Made by a program: the position numbers and the translations under genes. A DNA stretch of 64,000 nt, taken from Alphaproteobacteria bacterium (lineage in GTDB: Bacteria; Pseudomonadota; Alphaproteobacteria; Rhizobiales; Xanthobacteraceae). The notes under the pieces are model-generated. The model did no database searches, was not told the DNA's origin, and saw only the letters and a list, made by a program, of their open reading frames with translations. This document shows, piece after piece, positions 31,405 to 40,286 of the stretch; position 1 is the first letter of the stretch; each line of letters begins with the position of its first letter. The stretch is from positions 115,783 through 179,782 of the forward strand of contig VAZV01000133.1 in assembly GCA_005884765.1 (NCBI GenBank), read 5' to 3'.

Positions 31405-33066
31405 ATGAAGAACCGTATCACCGGGCGCTCGGCCTTCCTTGCCTTGCTCAAGGACGAGGGCATTACCCATCTGTTCGGCAATCCCGGCACCACCGAACTG
31501 CCGATCATGCATGCGCTGAAGGATCTTCCTGACCTGACCTACGTGATGGCGATGCAGGAAAGCCTGGTGGTTGCCATCGCCGACGGGTTCAGCCGCGCCT
31601 CCGGGCGTCTCGTCGCCTGCAACGTCCATGTCGCGCCTGGCCTTGGGAACGCGATGGGTTCGCTCTACAACGCGCAATTCACGGGCACGCCGATGATTCT
31701 GACCGCCGGCCAGCAGGAGCAGGGCCACGGCCTGACCGAGCCGTTGCTGTATGGCCCGCTGGTGCGGATGGCCGAACCTTTGGTCAAATGGGCGGTCGAG
31801 GTGACGCGGCTGGAAGATTTGCCGCGGATCGTGCGCCGCGCTGCCAAGATCGCGACCACGCCGCCGACCGGGCCGGTGTTCATCTCGCTGCCCGGCGACA
31901 TCCTCAATTCCGAAGCTGGTATCGAGCTCGGCCGCTCCACCCGCATCGATACCCGCGTCAAACCCTCCGACGAGGCCCTGCAGGCGCTGACGCAGCGCAT
32001 TCTCAAGGCGCAGCGCCCGGTCATCATTGCCGGCGACGAGATCGTCAAGAGCAATGCATTGGAGGAAGCGGCTTCGCTGGCGGCCGCGCTGGGCTGTCCG
32101 GCCTATCAGCAAACGGCGCCTTACGGCGCGCACTTCCTTTCCGAAAGCCCGAGCTTCATGGGCGCGCTGTCGCGGGCGCAAAAGCAGGTGCGCGAGGTGC
32201 TGTCGCCTTACGATCTCATGATCGTGCTCGGCGCCGATCCCCTGCGGATGTCGGTGCATAGCGAGGTCGATCCGCTGCCGGACGGCTTGCCGATCGTGCA
32301 AATCGGCCTGGTCGAATGGGATCTCGCCAAGAACTACGGCGCCGAGATTGCGTTGAAGGCCGACGTCAAGGAAACGCTGCGCGCGCTGGTTCCGGCGCTG
32401 AAGGCTGCCGGCGGCGCAGTGCTAGAGGCGCGGGCGAAGCAGGGCATCGGCGAGCTCGCGCCGAAGAACTGGAGCGCGAAGCGCAAGCTGGTCGTCGAAC
32501 AGATCTCCAAGGCCAAGGACAAATCGCCGATCGATCCGGACTGGTTGACGCTGCAGATGATCGAAGCGATGCCCGACAACGCGATCCTGGTCGACGAGGG
32601 GCTGACGTCGGGCCGGCAGACTCTCAGCTTGCGCCCGCACCGCGATCGTTACGGCTATCATGCGCTCGCTTCGGGGGGCATCGGCTGGGGATTGCCGGCG
32701 TCCGTTGGCGTCAGCATGGCCAACCCCACGCGCCCAGTGGTGTGCTACTCCGGCGACGGCAGCGCGATGTATTCGATCCAGGCGCTATGGACCGCGGCGC
32801 ATCACAAGCTTCCGCTCAACGTCGTCATCGCCAATAATGGCGGCTACCGCATTATCAAGCAGCGGCTGCTCGCGTTCCACGGCGACGATCATTATGTCGG
32901 CATGGATTTCGTCGACCCAAAGGTGGATTTTGCCGGCATCGCCAAATCGCTCGGGCTGGAAGCGATGCGGATCAGCGAGCCCGGCGAGCTGAAGTCGAAG
33001 CTCTCGTCTGCATACAGCCGTCCCGGCGCGAAACTGATCGAGGTGGTGGTGGACGGCACGGTTTGA
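31405..33066 (+). CDS. Thiamine-diphosphate enzyme, benzoylformate decarboxylase-like
   Basis: A 553-residue ThDP-dependent 2-oxo acid decarboxylase or lyase. The N-terminal Pyr domain begins FLALLKDEGITHLFGNPGTTE and carries the catalytic Glu in MAMQESLVVAIADGFSRAS; the C-terminal PP domain holds the ThDP/Mg motif CYSGDGSAMYSIQALW (about residue 450) ending in VVIANNGGYR. Overall similarity is to MdlC-type benzoylformate decarboxylases. CGGGAGGAAA precedes the ATG. A convergent LLM flavin monooxygenase follows after 79 nt, a pairing seen again near 56-58 kb. Confidence 0.9.
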   Translation: MKNRITGRSAFLALLKDEGITHLFGNPGTTELPIMHALKDLPDLTYVMAMQESLVVAIADGFSRASGRLVACNVHVAPGLGNAMGSLYNAQFTGTPMILTAGQQEQGHGLTEPLLYGPLVRMAEPLVKWAVEVTRLEDLPRIVRRAAKIATTPPTGPVFISLPGDILNSEAGIELGRSTRIDTRVKPSDEALQALTQRILKAQRPVIIAGDEIVKSNALEEAASLAAALGCPAYQQTAPYGAHFLSESPSFMGALSRAQKQVREVLSPYDLMIVLGADPLRMSVHSEVDPLPDGLPIVQIGLVEWDLAKNYGAEIALKADVKETLRALVPALKAAGGAVLEARAKQGIGELAPKNWSAKRKLVVEQISKAKDKSPIDPDWLTLQMIEAMPDNAILVDEGLTSGRQTLSLRPHRDRYGYHALASGGIGWGLPASVGVSMANPTRPVVCYSGDGSAMYSIQALWTAAHHKLPLNVVIANNGGYRIIKQRLLAFHGDDHYVGMDFVDPKVDFAGIAKSLGLEAMRISEPGELKSKLSSAYSRPGAKLIEVVVDGTV

Positions 33067-33070
33067 GGCC

Positions 33071-33091
33071 GTCATCGCACCGGGCGATGAC
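33071..33091 (+). terminator. Hairpin between convergent genes
   Basis: GTCATCGC (33071-33078) and GCGATGAC (33084-33091) form an 8-bp stem with a 5-nt loop just after the ThDP-enzyme stop. No T-run follows, so it is a weak terminator or a 3'-end stabilising hairpin. Confidence 0.4.
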
Positions 33092-33145
33092 AGTAAAGCA
33101 AGCTGCTTGAAGCTCGAATCAGAACAACGAATGGTGTGAATGCCT

Positions 33146-34534
33146 CTACTGCGCCGTCGTCCTCCCGACATGGGGCCGATACCGCGCGGCCGGATGCGGC
33201 GCGGTGAGCCGCGCGCGGCCGGCGCCGAACAGTTTCTCGCGCAGCGTGCCTTTGGCGTAGGCGCTTTTGTAACGCCCGCGCTTTGTCAATTCCGGCACCA
33301 GCATGTCCGAGATATCCTCGAAATCGCCCGGCGAGACAGCAAACGGCACATTCAAGCCGTCGACGTCGGTCGCTTCGAACCAGGCCTCGATCTCATCGGC
33401 GACTTTTTCCGGCGTGCCGACGATCACGGGCCCGATGCCGCCGATGCCGACATGCTCGGCGACCTCGCGCACGGTCCAGACCCGATCCGGATCGGCGCGG
33501 GTGATGTTGTCCATCGCGGTGCGGCCGGCGTCATTCTGGACATGGCGCACCTGCTGGTCGAGATCGTAGGTCGAGAAATCGACACCGGTCCAGCCGGACA
33601 TCAAAGTGAGCGCGCCCTCGGGGCTGATATGACGACGATAATCTTCGTGTTTGGCTTTGGCCTCCGCCTCAGTCCGCCCGAGGATGATCGTCATCATGCT
33701 GAACATCAAGATTTCGGCCGGGTTGCGGCCCATCTCGTTGGCGAGCGCCCGAATGGCGGCAACGCGCGGCGCGATAACTTTGGCCGACGGGCCCGACATG
33801 AACACGCATTCGGCATGCCGGGCTGCGAACTGCCGTCCGCGCGGCGAGGTGCCGGCCTGATAAAGCACCGGCGTACGCTGCGGCGACGGCTCGCTCAGGT
33901 GAATGGCGTTGAGCCGATAGTTATTTCCCTCGTGCTTGACGCGATGCACCTTAGAAGGATCGGTGAAGATACCGCGCACGCGATCGCGCACCGCCGCGTT
34001 GTCTTCCCAGCTTCCTTCCCAGAGCTTGTAGACCACCTCCATATACTCGTCCGCGATGTCGTAGCGGTCGTCATGCGCGGTCTGCCTTTCCTTGCCGGCT
34101 CCGCGCGCGGCGCTGTCGAGATAGCCGGTCACCACGTTCCAGCCGATCCGCCCCTCGGTGAGATGGTCGAGCGTCGACATTCTCCTGGCAAAAGGGTAGG
34201 GCGGTTCGAACGACAGATTGCTGGTAACGCCGAAGCCGAGATTTTGCGTCACCGCCGCCATCGCCGAAATCAGCAGCAGCGGCTCGTTGGCCGGCGTCTG
34301 CGTGGCATGGCGCAAGGCGGCGTCGGGGCTGCCACCGAACACGTCATAGACGCCGAGCACGTCCGCCAGGAACAGGCCGTCGAAACGGCCGCGCTCCAGC
34401 GCTTTTGCCAAGTCGATCCAGTAGGGCAGGCGGTTATATTCGCTGGTGCGGTCGCGCGGATGCGTCCACAGCCCGGGCGATTGATGGGCCACGCAGTTCA
34501 TGGCGAAGGCGTTGAGCCGGATTTGTTTGTTCAT
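33146..34534 (-). CDS. LLM-class flavin-dependent monooxygenase (NtaA/SnaA/DszA type)
   Basis: A 462-residue TIM-barrel monooxygenase using FMNH2 supplied by a separate reductase. Family landmarks: IRLNAFAMNCVAHQSPGLW at the start, FDGLFLADVLGVYD, FEPPYPFARRMSTLDHLTEGRIGWNVVTGYLDSAARG, and QAGTSPRGRQFAARHAE. The full length and the insert before the last third match NtaA/DszA enzymes that oxidise chelators, thiophenes or N-heterocycles; the substrate is unknown. No flavin reductase gene is seen nearby. It is convergent with the ThDP decarboxylase and divergent from the M20 peptidase. Confidence 0.92.
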   Translation of the reverse strand: MNKQIRLNAFAMNCVAHQSPGLWTHPRDRTSEYNRLPYWIDLAKALERGRFDGLFLADVLGVYDVFGGSPDAALRHATQTPANEPLLLISAMAAVTQNLGFGVTSNLSFEPPYPFARRMSTLDHLTEGRIGWNVVTGYLDSAARGAGKERQTAHDDRYDIADEYMEVVYKLWEGSWEDNAAVRDRVRGIFTDPSKVHRVKHEGNNYRLNAIHLSEPSPQRTPVLYQAGTSPRGRQFAARHAECVFMSGPSAKVIAPRVAAIRALANEMGRNPAEILMFSMMTIILGRTEAEAKAKHEDYRRHISPEGALTLMSGWTGVDFSTYDLDQQVRHVQNDAGRTAMDNITRADPDRVWTVREVAEHVGIGGIGPVIVGTPEKVADEIEAWFEATDVDGLNVPFAVSPGDFEDISDMLVPELTKRGRYKSAYAKGTLREKLFGAGRARLTAPHPAARYRPHVGRTTAQ

Positions 34535-34708
34535 GATTGTGAGCCTTGCGCGCTCTGTTAAGAGTCCGCCGCCGATGCCGCCCGGTCTGAATGCCGGGCT
34601 GGCATGAGTTTAGCAGGACCAATTTGCGAGGCCAGTGGCCACTTCCGGCAGCTCGCATATCTAGCTAGGCTGGCCGAGTTTCGATGCGTTTGTGAGTTGG
34701 CAAAAGAG

Positions 34709-36091
34709 ATGAGCAGATCCGACGCCGTCGCGCGCGCCCGCCAAGAGCTTCAATCCGGCGAATTCCTCGCCGAACTCGGCCGCCGGGTGGCCTACCGGAC
34801 GGAAAGCCAGAACGCCGAGCGGCACGATTGTTTACGCGCCTATCTCGAGGAAGAGCTGCAGCCGTCGTTCTCGCAGCTCGATTTCGAAAGCCGGCTGATC
34901 GAATCCCCAAGCGGCAAGGCGCCATATCTTCTCGCCCACTATCGCGAGAATCCGCAAGCGCCGACGGTCCTGATGTATGGCCATGGCGACGTCGTCGACG
35001 GCATGGCCGGCGAGTGGCGCGATGATCTCGATCCCTGGGCGGTCACGCGGCGCGAAAATCGCGTCTACGGCCGCGGCACCGCTGACAACAAGGGGCAGCA
35101 CAGCATCAACCTGGCGGCGCTTCGCGCGGTCCGCGCGGCGCGTGGCGGCCGGCTCGGCTTCAACGCCAAATTCCTGGTCGAGATGGGCGAGGAGATCGGC
35201 TCGCCGGATCTGAACAAGGTTTGCGTCTCGCTGCGCGATGAATTGAAGGCCGATTTGTTTCTGGCCTCCGACGGCCCGCGTTTGTCAGCGGAGCGCCCCA
35301 CCATTTTCCTCGGCTGCCGCGGGGGATTGCGCATCCATCTCGACGTCAATTTGCGCGACGGCGGGCATCATTCCGGCAATTGGGGCGGCGTGCTCGCCAA
35401 TCCCGCGACCATCCTGGCGAACGCGATTGCGACATTGGTCGACGGCCACGGGCGGCTGTTGCTCGATCAATTGAAGCCGCCGCGGCTCTCCAACCAGATC
35501 CGCAGCGTCCTTGCCGACGTCAAGGTCGAACCGTCGGCCGACGAGCCGCAACTCTCGGACAATTGGGGTGAGGAGGGTTTGTCGGCGGCGGAGCGGCTCT
35601 ACGCCTGGAACACGCTGGAGGTGCTGGCGATATCGTCGGGCAATATCGACAAGCCCGCCAACGCCATTCCCGGACAAGCGCGTGCCGTGCTGCAACTTCG
35701 CTTTGTGGTCGGCACCAAATTCGATTCCGTGGTCGATAGTGTGCGGACGCATTTGCGCGCACACGGCTTTCCGATGGTCGAGGTCAGCGCGACCCAGAGC
35801 TTTGTCGCCTCGCGCACCGATTTCGACAGTCCATGGATCAATTGGGCGGCGGAATCGATCCGGCGGACCACCGGCAGACGGCCTGCGGTGCTGCCGAATT
35901 TCGGCGGCTCGCTGCCCAATGACGTGTTCTCCGATACGCTCGGTCTGCCGACGATCTGGGTGCCGCACTCCTATCCCGGCTGTTCGCAGCATGCGCCCGA
36001 CGAGCACGTCCTGCTTGACCTCACCGAGGAAGCGCTCGGCATCATGGCCGGCCTGTTTTGGGATCTCGGCGAAATGCCGCGCCCACTCTAG
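34709..36091 (+). CDS. M20-family metallopeptidase (dipeptidase/deacylase)
   Basis: A 460-residue di-zinc hydrolase. Zinc site residues appear in order: LMYGHGDVVDG (His, Asp-type), VYGRGTADNKGQ (bridging Asp), LVEMGEEIGSPD (catalytic and ligand Glu), LASDGPRL (Asp) and the late PHSYPGCSQHAPDEH (His). The region GGLRIHLDVNLRDGGHHSGNWGG is the start of the lid/dimerisation domain. It would cleave dipeptides or N-acyl amino acids. ATG 34709 begins the conserved helix; its ribosome-binding site is weak. The MHS transporter follows 23 nt downstream, suggesting uptake plus hydrolysis. Confidence 0.9.
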   Translation: MSRSDAVARARQELQSGEFLAELGRRVAYRTESQNAERHDCLRAYLEEELQPSFSQLDFESRLIESPSGKAPYLLAHYRENPQAPTVLMYGHGDVVDGMAGEWRDDLDPWAVTRRENRVYGRGTADNKGQHSINLAALRAVRAARGGRLGFNAKFLVEMGEEIGSPDLNKVCVSLRDELKADLFLASDGPRLSAERPTIFLGCRGGLRIHLDVNLRDGGHHSGNWGGVLANPATILANAIATLVDGHGRLLLDQLKPPRLSNQIRSVLADVKVEPSADEPQLSDNWGEEGLSAAERLYAWNTLEVLAISSGNIDKPANAIPGQARAVLQLRFVVGTKFDSVVDSVRTHLRAHGFPMVEVSATQSFVASRTDFDSPWINWAAESIRRTTGRRPAVLPNFGGSLPNDVFSDTLGLPTIWVPHSYPGCSQHAPDEHVLLDLTEEALGIMAGLFWDLGEMPRPL

Positions 36092-36114
36092 GCGAGCGAT
36101 GAGGGAGACTTGAG

Positions 36115-37407
36115 ATGGCACTATCGGCCCCCGCGACGCTCCCTGAATCGTCGCGGGAAAAGAGTTTCACCAGGCTTGTTGTTGCGGTCTCGATCGGAAA
36201 CGCGCTGGAATGGTATGACATCTCTTCGTATGGCTATTTCGCCGTTTATGTTTCCAGGGCATTTTTTCCCAATAGCGATCCGACGATTTCGCTGCTGTTG
36301 ACCTTCGGCACCTTCGGACTGGCCTTTCTCATTCGCCCGATCGGCGGCGTCGTACTGGGTGCCTATGCCGACCGCCATGGCCGCAAAGCTTCGTTGATGG
36401 TCTCCATTGTTCTGATGACCGCCGGCACGCTGGCGATCGCCATCATGCCGAGCTACCAGACCATTGGTCTGGTGGCGCCGATCGCTGTTCTCGCTGCCCG
36501 CCTGGTCCAGGGTTTTTCGGCTGGCGGCGAATTCGGCAGTTCGACGGCTTTTCTAGTGGAGCATGCGCCCGGCCGCCGCGGGTTCATTGCAAGTTGGCAA
36601 TTTGCCAGCCAAGGCCTGGGACAGGTGCTGTCGTCCTTGTTCGGCATCGGGCTCACATCGTGGATGACGGCTACGGACCTAAATTCGTGGGGCTGGCGCA
36701 TTCCTTTTCTGTTCGGCATCCTGGTCGGACCGGTCGGCATCTACATCCGCAACCACCTTGAGGACGCGACGGCGCCACCGGCCGCCAAACACGAATCCGT
36801 GGTGGGCAAAGTCTTCACGGAGCAAAAGCTCCGGGTCGTGCTTGCCATTGGTGCGCTCGCGGTGTCGACCGCGGTCAACTACCTCATCGTCTATATGCCG
36901 ACCTATGTGGTCAAAACGCTGAATTTGGCGCCGACGGTCGGATTTACGGCGACCCTCGCCGCAGCGGTCGCCGTCACGATCCTGACGCCTGTTGCAGGCA
37001 CGGTCTCGGACCGGGTCGGTCGCACCACGCACATGATTGCGGTGGGCTTGCTGCTGCTGGTGTCGGTGTTTCCGGCCTTCCTGCTGTTGACGAGAACGCC
37101 GGTTGCGGCGGTGATCGTGTTGACCGTGCTTTATCTCGCGACCCTGAAGGCGCTCTACTTCGGGCCGCTGGCAGCCCTGATGTCCGAATTATTTCCGGCG
37201 GCGACGCGGGCCACGGGTTTGGGCTTAAGCTACAATATCGGCGTCACCGTGTTCGGCGGCATGGGACCCGCGTTCATGACCTGGCTCGGCGGCTTTGCCT
37301 TGATCGGCAATCTAGCGCCGGGATATTACCTGACCGTGGTTTGCGCCCTCAGCCTGTCGGCGCTGGTCACGATCAGACGGACGTCCGCGGACGCGATTGA
37401 AGCGTGA
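36115..37407 (+). CDS. MFS transporter, metabolite:H+ symporter (MHS) family
   Basis: A 430-residue inner-membrane carrier with twelve predicted spans. The MHS signature is at the N-terminus (VVAVSIGNALEWYDISSYGYF), followed by the loop 2-3 motif GAYADRHGRKASL and the ARLVQGFSAGGEFGSSTAFLVEHAPGRRGF stretch typical of ProP/KgtP/ShiA-type proton symporters. Likely substrates are small organic acids or betaines. GAGGGAG lies about 7 nt before the ATG. It is co-oriented with the M20 peptidase upstream and precedes the glt-like ABC operon by about 170 nt. Confidence 0.92.
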   Translation: MALSAPATLPESSREKSFTRLVVAVSIGNALEWYDISSYGYFAVYVSRAFFPNSDPTISLLLTFGTFGLAFLIRPIGGVVLGAYADRHGRKASLMVSIVLMTAGTLAIAIMPSYQTIGLVAPIAVLAARLVQGFSAGGEFGSSTAFLVEHAPGRRGFIASWQFASQGLGQVLSSLFGIGLTSWMTATDLNSWGWRIPFLFGILVGPVGIYIRNHLEDATAPPAAKHESVVGKVFTEQKLRVVLAIGALAVSTAVNYLIVYMPTYVVKTLNLAPTVGFTATLAAAVAVTILTPVAGTVSDRVGRTTHMIAVGLLLLVSVFPAFLLLTRTPVAAVIVLTVLYLATLKALYFGPLAALMSELFPAATRATGLGLSYNIGVTVFGGMGPAFMTWLGGFALIGNLAPGYYLTVVCALSLSALVTIRRTSADAIEA

Positions 37408-37574
37408 CCGGATGGAGGGGCCCGGCACCCGATTTGTCGCAATTGTCCGAGACAACGTTGGTCCGCCTTGTCATGAACGCCGTTTGGGGGTCGTATGACC
37501 GCCGAAGGTCACATTTCTATTCAGGTCCGGTTTGTGCAAGCATTCCGGAAATCACCCAACAGGGGAGAGCACAA

Positions 37575-38492
37575 ATGAAACAATTGCGTCTATTTGGCCT
37601 TGCGATTGCGGCTGCATTTTGCGTCGGCCAGGCCAACGCCGAAGAGCTGACCGGCACATTGAAGAACATCAAGGAGACCGGTGCGATCACGCTCGGCTTC
37701 CGCGACTCCTCGATCCCGTTCTCCTATCTCGACGATAACCAGAAGCCGATCGGCTTTGCGATGGACATTTGCTACAAGATCGTCGATGCCGTGAAGAACG
37801 AGCTCAAGCTCAACAAGCTCGAGGTCAAACTCAATCCGGTGACCTCGTCGACCCGGATTCCGCTGCTTGCCAACGGCACCATCGACCTCGAATGCGGTTC
37901 GACCACCAACAATGCCGAGCGCCAGAAGCAGATCTCTTTCACCAACACGCATTTTCTGACCGCGAGCCGCTACGTCTCGAAGAAGGCCAGCAAGATCAAC
38001 TCGATCGACGATCTCAAGGGCAAGTCGGTGGTCTCCACCGCCGGCACCACCAACATCAAGCAGCTCACCGAAGCCAACGCCGCGCGCAATCTGAACGTCA
38101 ACATCATCCCGGCCAAGGATCATGCCGAGGCCTTCCTGATGGTCGAGACCGACCGGGCCGCGGCCTTTGTGATGGACGACATTCTGCTTGCAAGCCTGGT
38201 CGCCGGCTCGAAGGAGCCGGACGCCTATGTGATCTCCACGGATGCGTTCTCGAAGCCTGAACCCTACGGGATCATGCTGCGCAAGGACGATCCTGCGTTC
38301 AAGAAGGTGGTCGATGCCGCGACCTCCGCGCTCTACACGAGCGGCGAGGGCAAAACGCTCTATGACAAATGGTTCATGCAGAAGATCCCGCCCAAGGGAT
38401 TGAACCTCAACGCGCCAATCTCACCCGAATTGACGCACGAATTTGCCAAGCCGTCGGATTCGCCGGATCCCGATTCATATAAGGCGATGTAA
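37575..38492 (+). CDS. gltI: Glutamate/aspartate ABC transporter binding protein, copy 1
   Basis: A 305-residue periplasmic binding protein of the polar amino-acid family. Signal peptide MKQLRLFGLAIAAAFCVGQANAE is followed by GAITLGFRDSSIPFSYLDD, GFAMDICYKIVDAVK, IDLECGSTTNNAERQK and TAGTTNIKQLTEANA, all matching GltI. It binds acidic amino acids (or glutamine/asparagine in some members) and delivers them to GltJKL. GGGGAGAG lies before the ATG. The next gene is a near copy, about 85% identical in the mature part by eye. First gene of the five-gene transport operon. Confidence 0.93.
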   Translation: MKQLRLFGLAIAAAFCVGQANAEELTGTLKNIKETGAITLGFRDSSIPFSYLDDNQKPIGFAMDICYKIVDAVKNELKLNKLEVKLNPVTSSTRIPLLANGTIDLECGSTTNNAERQKQISFTNTHFLTASRYVSKKASKINSIDDLKGKSVVSTAGTTNIKQLTEANAARNLNVNIIPAKDHAEAFLMVETDRAAAFVMDDILLASLVAGSKEPDAYVISTDAFSKPEPYGIMLRKDDPAFKKVVDAATSALYTSGEGKTLYDKWFMQKIPPKGLNLNAPISPELTHEFAKPSDSPDPDSYKAM

Positions 38493-38517
38493 GAGTTAAG
38501 GCGACGTGAGAATTCCG

Positions 38518-38553
38518 GCCGATGCAATGGCCCGGTCATTGCATCGGCTCTTT
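38518..38553 (+). terminator. Intercistronic 12-bp hairpin between tandem gltI copies
   Basis: GCCGATGCAATG (38518-38529) and CATTGCATCGGC (38537-38548) pair perfectly over 12 bp with a 7-nt loop, followed by TCTTT. It sits 26 nt after the first gltI stop and 47 nt before the second start. The short T-run suggests partial termination or protection of the upstream mRNA end, either of which would set the binding proteins at different levels. Confidence 0.7.
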
Positions 38554-38595
38554 GGGAGTCGTCCGACTGCAAGCCGTCCAGCAAGGAGAGCACGT

Positions 38596-39510
38596 ATGAA
38601 ATGCCTGGGTATGATCGGCGTTGTGCTCGCCGCTTGCTTTGGCGGGCAGGCCAACGCTGAAGAGCTCACCGGAACGCTCAAAAAGATCAAGGAAACCGGC
38701 GCCGTCACGATCGGCTACCGCGACTCGTCGATCCCGTTCTCTTATCTCGATGACGGCCAGAAGCCTATCGGTTTTGCGATCGACATCTGTTACACAATCG
38801 TCGACGCCGTGAAGCAGGAGCTCAAGCTCGACAAGCTCGCGATCGAGTTCAATCCGGTGACGTCGTCGACCCGCATTCCGTTGCTCGCCAACGGCACCAT
38901 CGATCTCGAATGCGGATCGACCACCAACAACGCCGACCGCCTGAAGCAGGTTTCCTTCACCAACACCCACTTTCTGACCGCGACCCGCTTCGTCTCGAAG
39001 AAATCCAGCAACCTCAATTCGATCGACGATCTCAAGGGCAAGTCGGTGGTCTCGACCTCGGGCACCACCAACATCAAGCAGCTCACCGAAGCCAACGCTG
39101 CCCGCAACCTCGGCATCAACATCATTCCCGCCAAGGAACATGGCGAATCCTTCCTGATGGTCGAGACCGATCGGGCGGTCGCGGCCGTGCTGGACGATAT
39201 CCTGCTCGCAAGCTTCGTCGCCGGCTCCAAGGACCCGGACGCCTATGTCATCTCCAAGGACGCGTTCTCCAAGCCCGAACCTTACGGGATCATGATGCGC
39301 AAGGATGATCCGGCCTTCAAGAAGGTGGTCGATGGCGCCACCGCCGCGCTCTATACGAGCGGCGAAGGTCAAAAGCTGTACGACAAATGGTTCATGCAGA
39401 AGATCCCGCCCAAGGGACTGAACCTCAACGCGCCGATCAGTGCGGAGTTGCGGCACGAATTCGCAGTGCCTTCCGACTCCCCCGATCCGGATTCCTATAA
39501 GGCGATGTGA
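38596..39510 (+). CDS. gltI: Glutamate/aspartate ABC transporter binding protein, copy 2
   Basis: A 304-residue tandem paralogue of the preceding gene with the same ligand-site landmarks (GAVTIGYRDSSIPFSYLDD, IDLECGSTTNNADRLK, TSGTTNIKQLTEANA, SKPEPYGIMMRKDDPAFKK). The signal peptide is shorter (MKCLGMIGVVLAACFGGQANAE). Substitutions cluster in the region of MDDILLASLVAGSKEPDAYV against LDDILLASFVAGSKDPDAYV and around the C-terminus, so ligand preference may differ modestly. AAGGAGAG lies about 6 nt before ATG 38596. GltJ starts 34 nt after its stop. Confidence 0.93.
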   Translation: MKCLGMIGVVLAACFGGQANAEELTGTLKKIKETGAVTIGYRDSSIPFSYLDDGQKPIGFAIDICYTIVDAVKQELKLDKLAIEFNPVTSSTRIPLLANGTIDLECGSTTNNADRLKQVSFTNTHFLTATRFVSKKSSNLNSIDDLKGKSVVSTSGTTNIKQLTEANAARNLGINIIPAKEHGESFLMVETDRAVAAVLDDILLASFVAGSKDPDAYVISKDAFSKPEPYGIMMRKDDPAFKKVVDGATAALYTSGEGQKLYDKWFMQKIPPKGLNLNAPISAELRHEFAVPSDSPDPDSYKAM

Positions 39511-39544
39511 GGCGACGCCGTCACCCTGGGGCACGGAAGGCTTC

Positions 39545-40276
39545 GTGAATTATCACTGGAACTGGAGCATCTTCTTTGAGCCGGCCCCGAACGGGACCGG
39601 CAGCTATCTCGACATGCTGCTGTCCGGGCTGGTGCTGACGATCGAGACCGCGCTTTGCGCCTGGATCATTGCACTGGTGCTTGGATCGGTGGTCGGCGTC
39701 TTGCGCACGCTGCCGTCAAGAACCGCATCCTGGGTGGGTTTCGCCTACGTTGAATTCTTCCGCAACATGCCGCTATTGGTGCAGTTGTTCATCTGGTTCT
39801 TCGTGTTGCCGGAACTCTTGCCGCGGTCGTGGGGATTGTGGCTGAAACAGATGCCTCACGCTCCGTTCTACACGGCGGCGATCGGGATCGGGCTGTTCAT
39901 GTCGGCGCGCGTCGCCGAGCAAACGCGCGCCGGCATCAACTCACTGCCGCGCGGACAGAAACTGGCCGCGACCGCGCTCGGACTGACGACGGCGCAGACC
40001 TACGCTTACGTGCTCTTGCCGATGGCATTTCGCATTATCATGCCGCCGCTGACTTCGGAATTTCTCTCGACCATCAAGAATACATCGGTTGCGATCACCA
40101 TCGGCCTGATCGAATTGACCGGCGAGGCGCGGGCGATGCAGGAATTCTCCTTTCAGGTGTTCGAGGCCTTTACCGCCGCGACCGTGTTGTACCTGTTGGT
40201 CAACATCGTCGTCGTCGCCGCCATGCGCTTGCTCGAGCGTGCAATCGCGGTCCCCGGCTACATCACCGGGAAGTGA
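39545..40276 (+). CDS. gltJ: Glutamate/aspartate ABC transporter permease
   Basis: A 243-residue HisM-type permease with five spans. The N-terminus NYHWNWSIFFEPAPNGTGSYLDMLLSG is distinctive of GltJ, and the EAA loop lies in GINSLPRGQKLAATALGLTTAQTYAYVLLPMAFRIIMPPL. It forms a heterodimer with GltK. Start is GTG at 39545, preceded by GGAAGG about 4 nt upstream; an ATG start would need a non-homologous extension through the end of the second gltI gene. GltK follows 10 nt downstream. Confidence 0.92.
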   Translation: MNYHWNWSIFFEPAPNGTGSYLDMLLSGLVLTIETALCAWIIALVLGSVVGVLRTLPSRTASWVGFAYVEFFRNMPLLVQLFIWFFVLPELLPRSWGLWLKQMPHAPFYTAAIGIGLFMSARVAEQTRAGINSLPRGQKLAATALGLTTAQTYAYVLLPMAFRIIMPPLTSEFLSTIKNTSVAITIGLIELTGEARAMQEFSFQVFEAFTAATVLYLLVNIVVVAAMRLLERAIAVPGYITGK

Positions 40277-40286
40277 GTCAAAGGCG

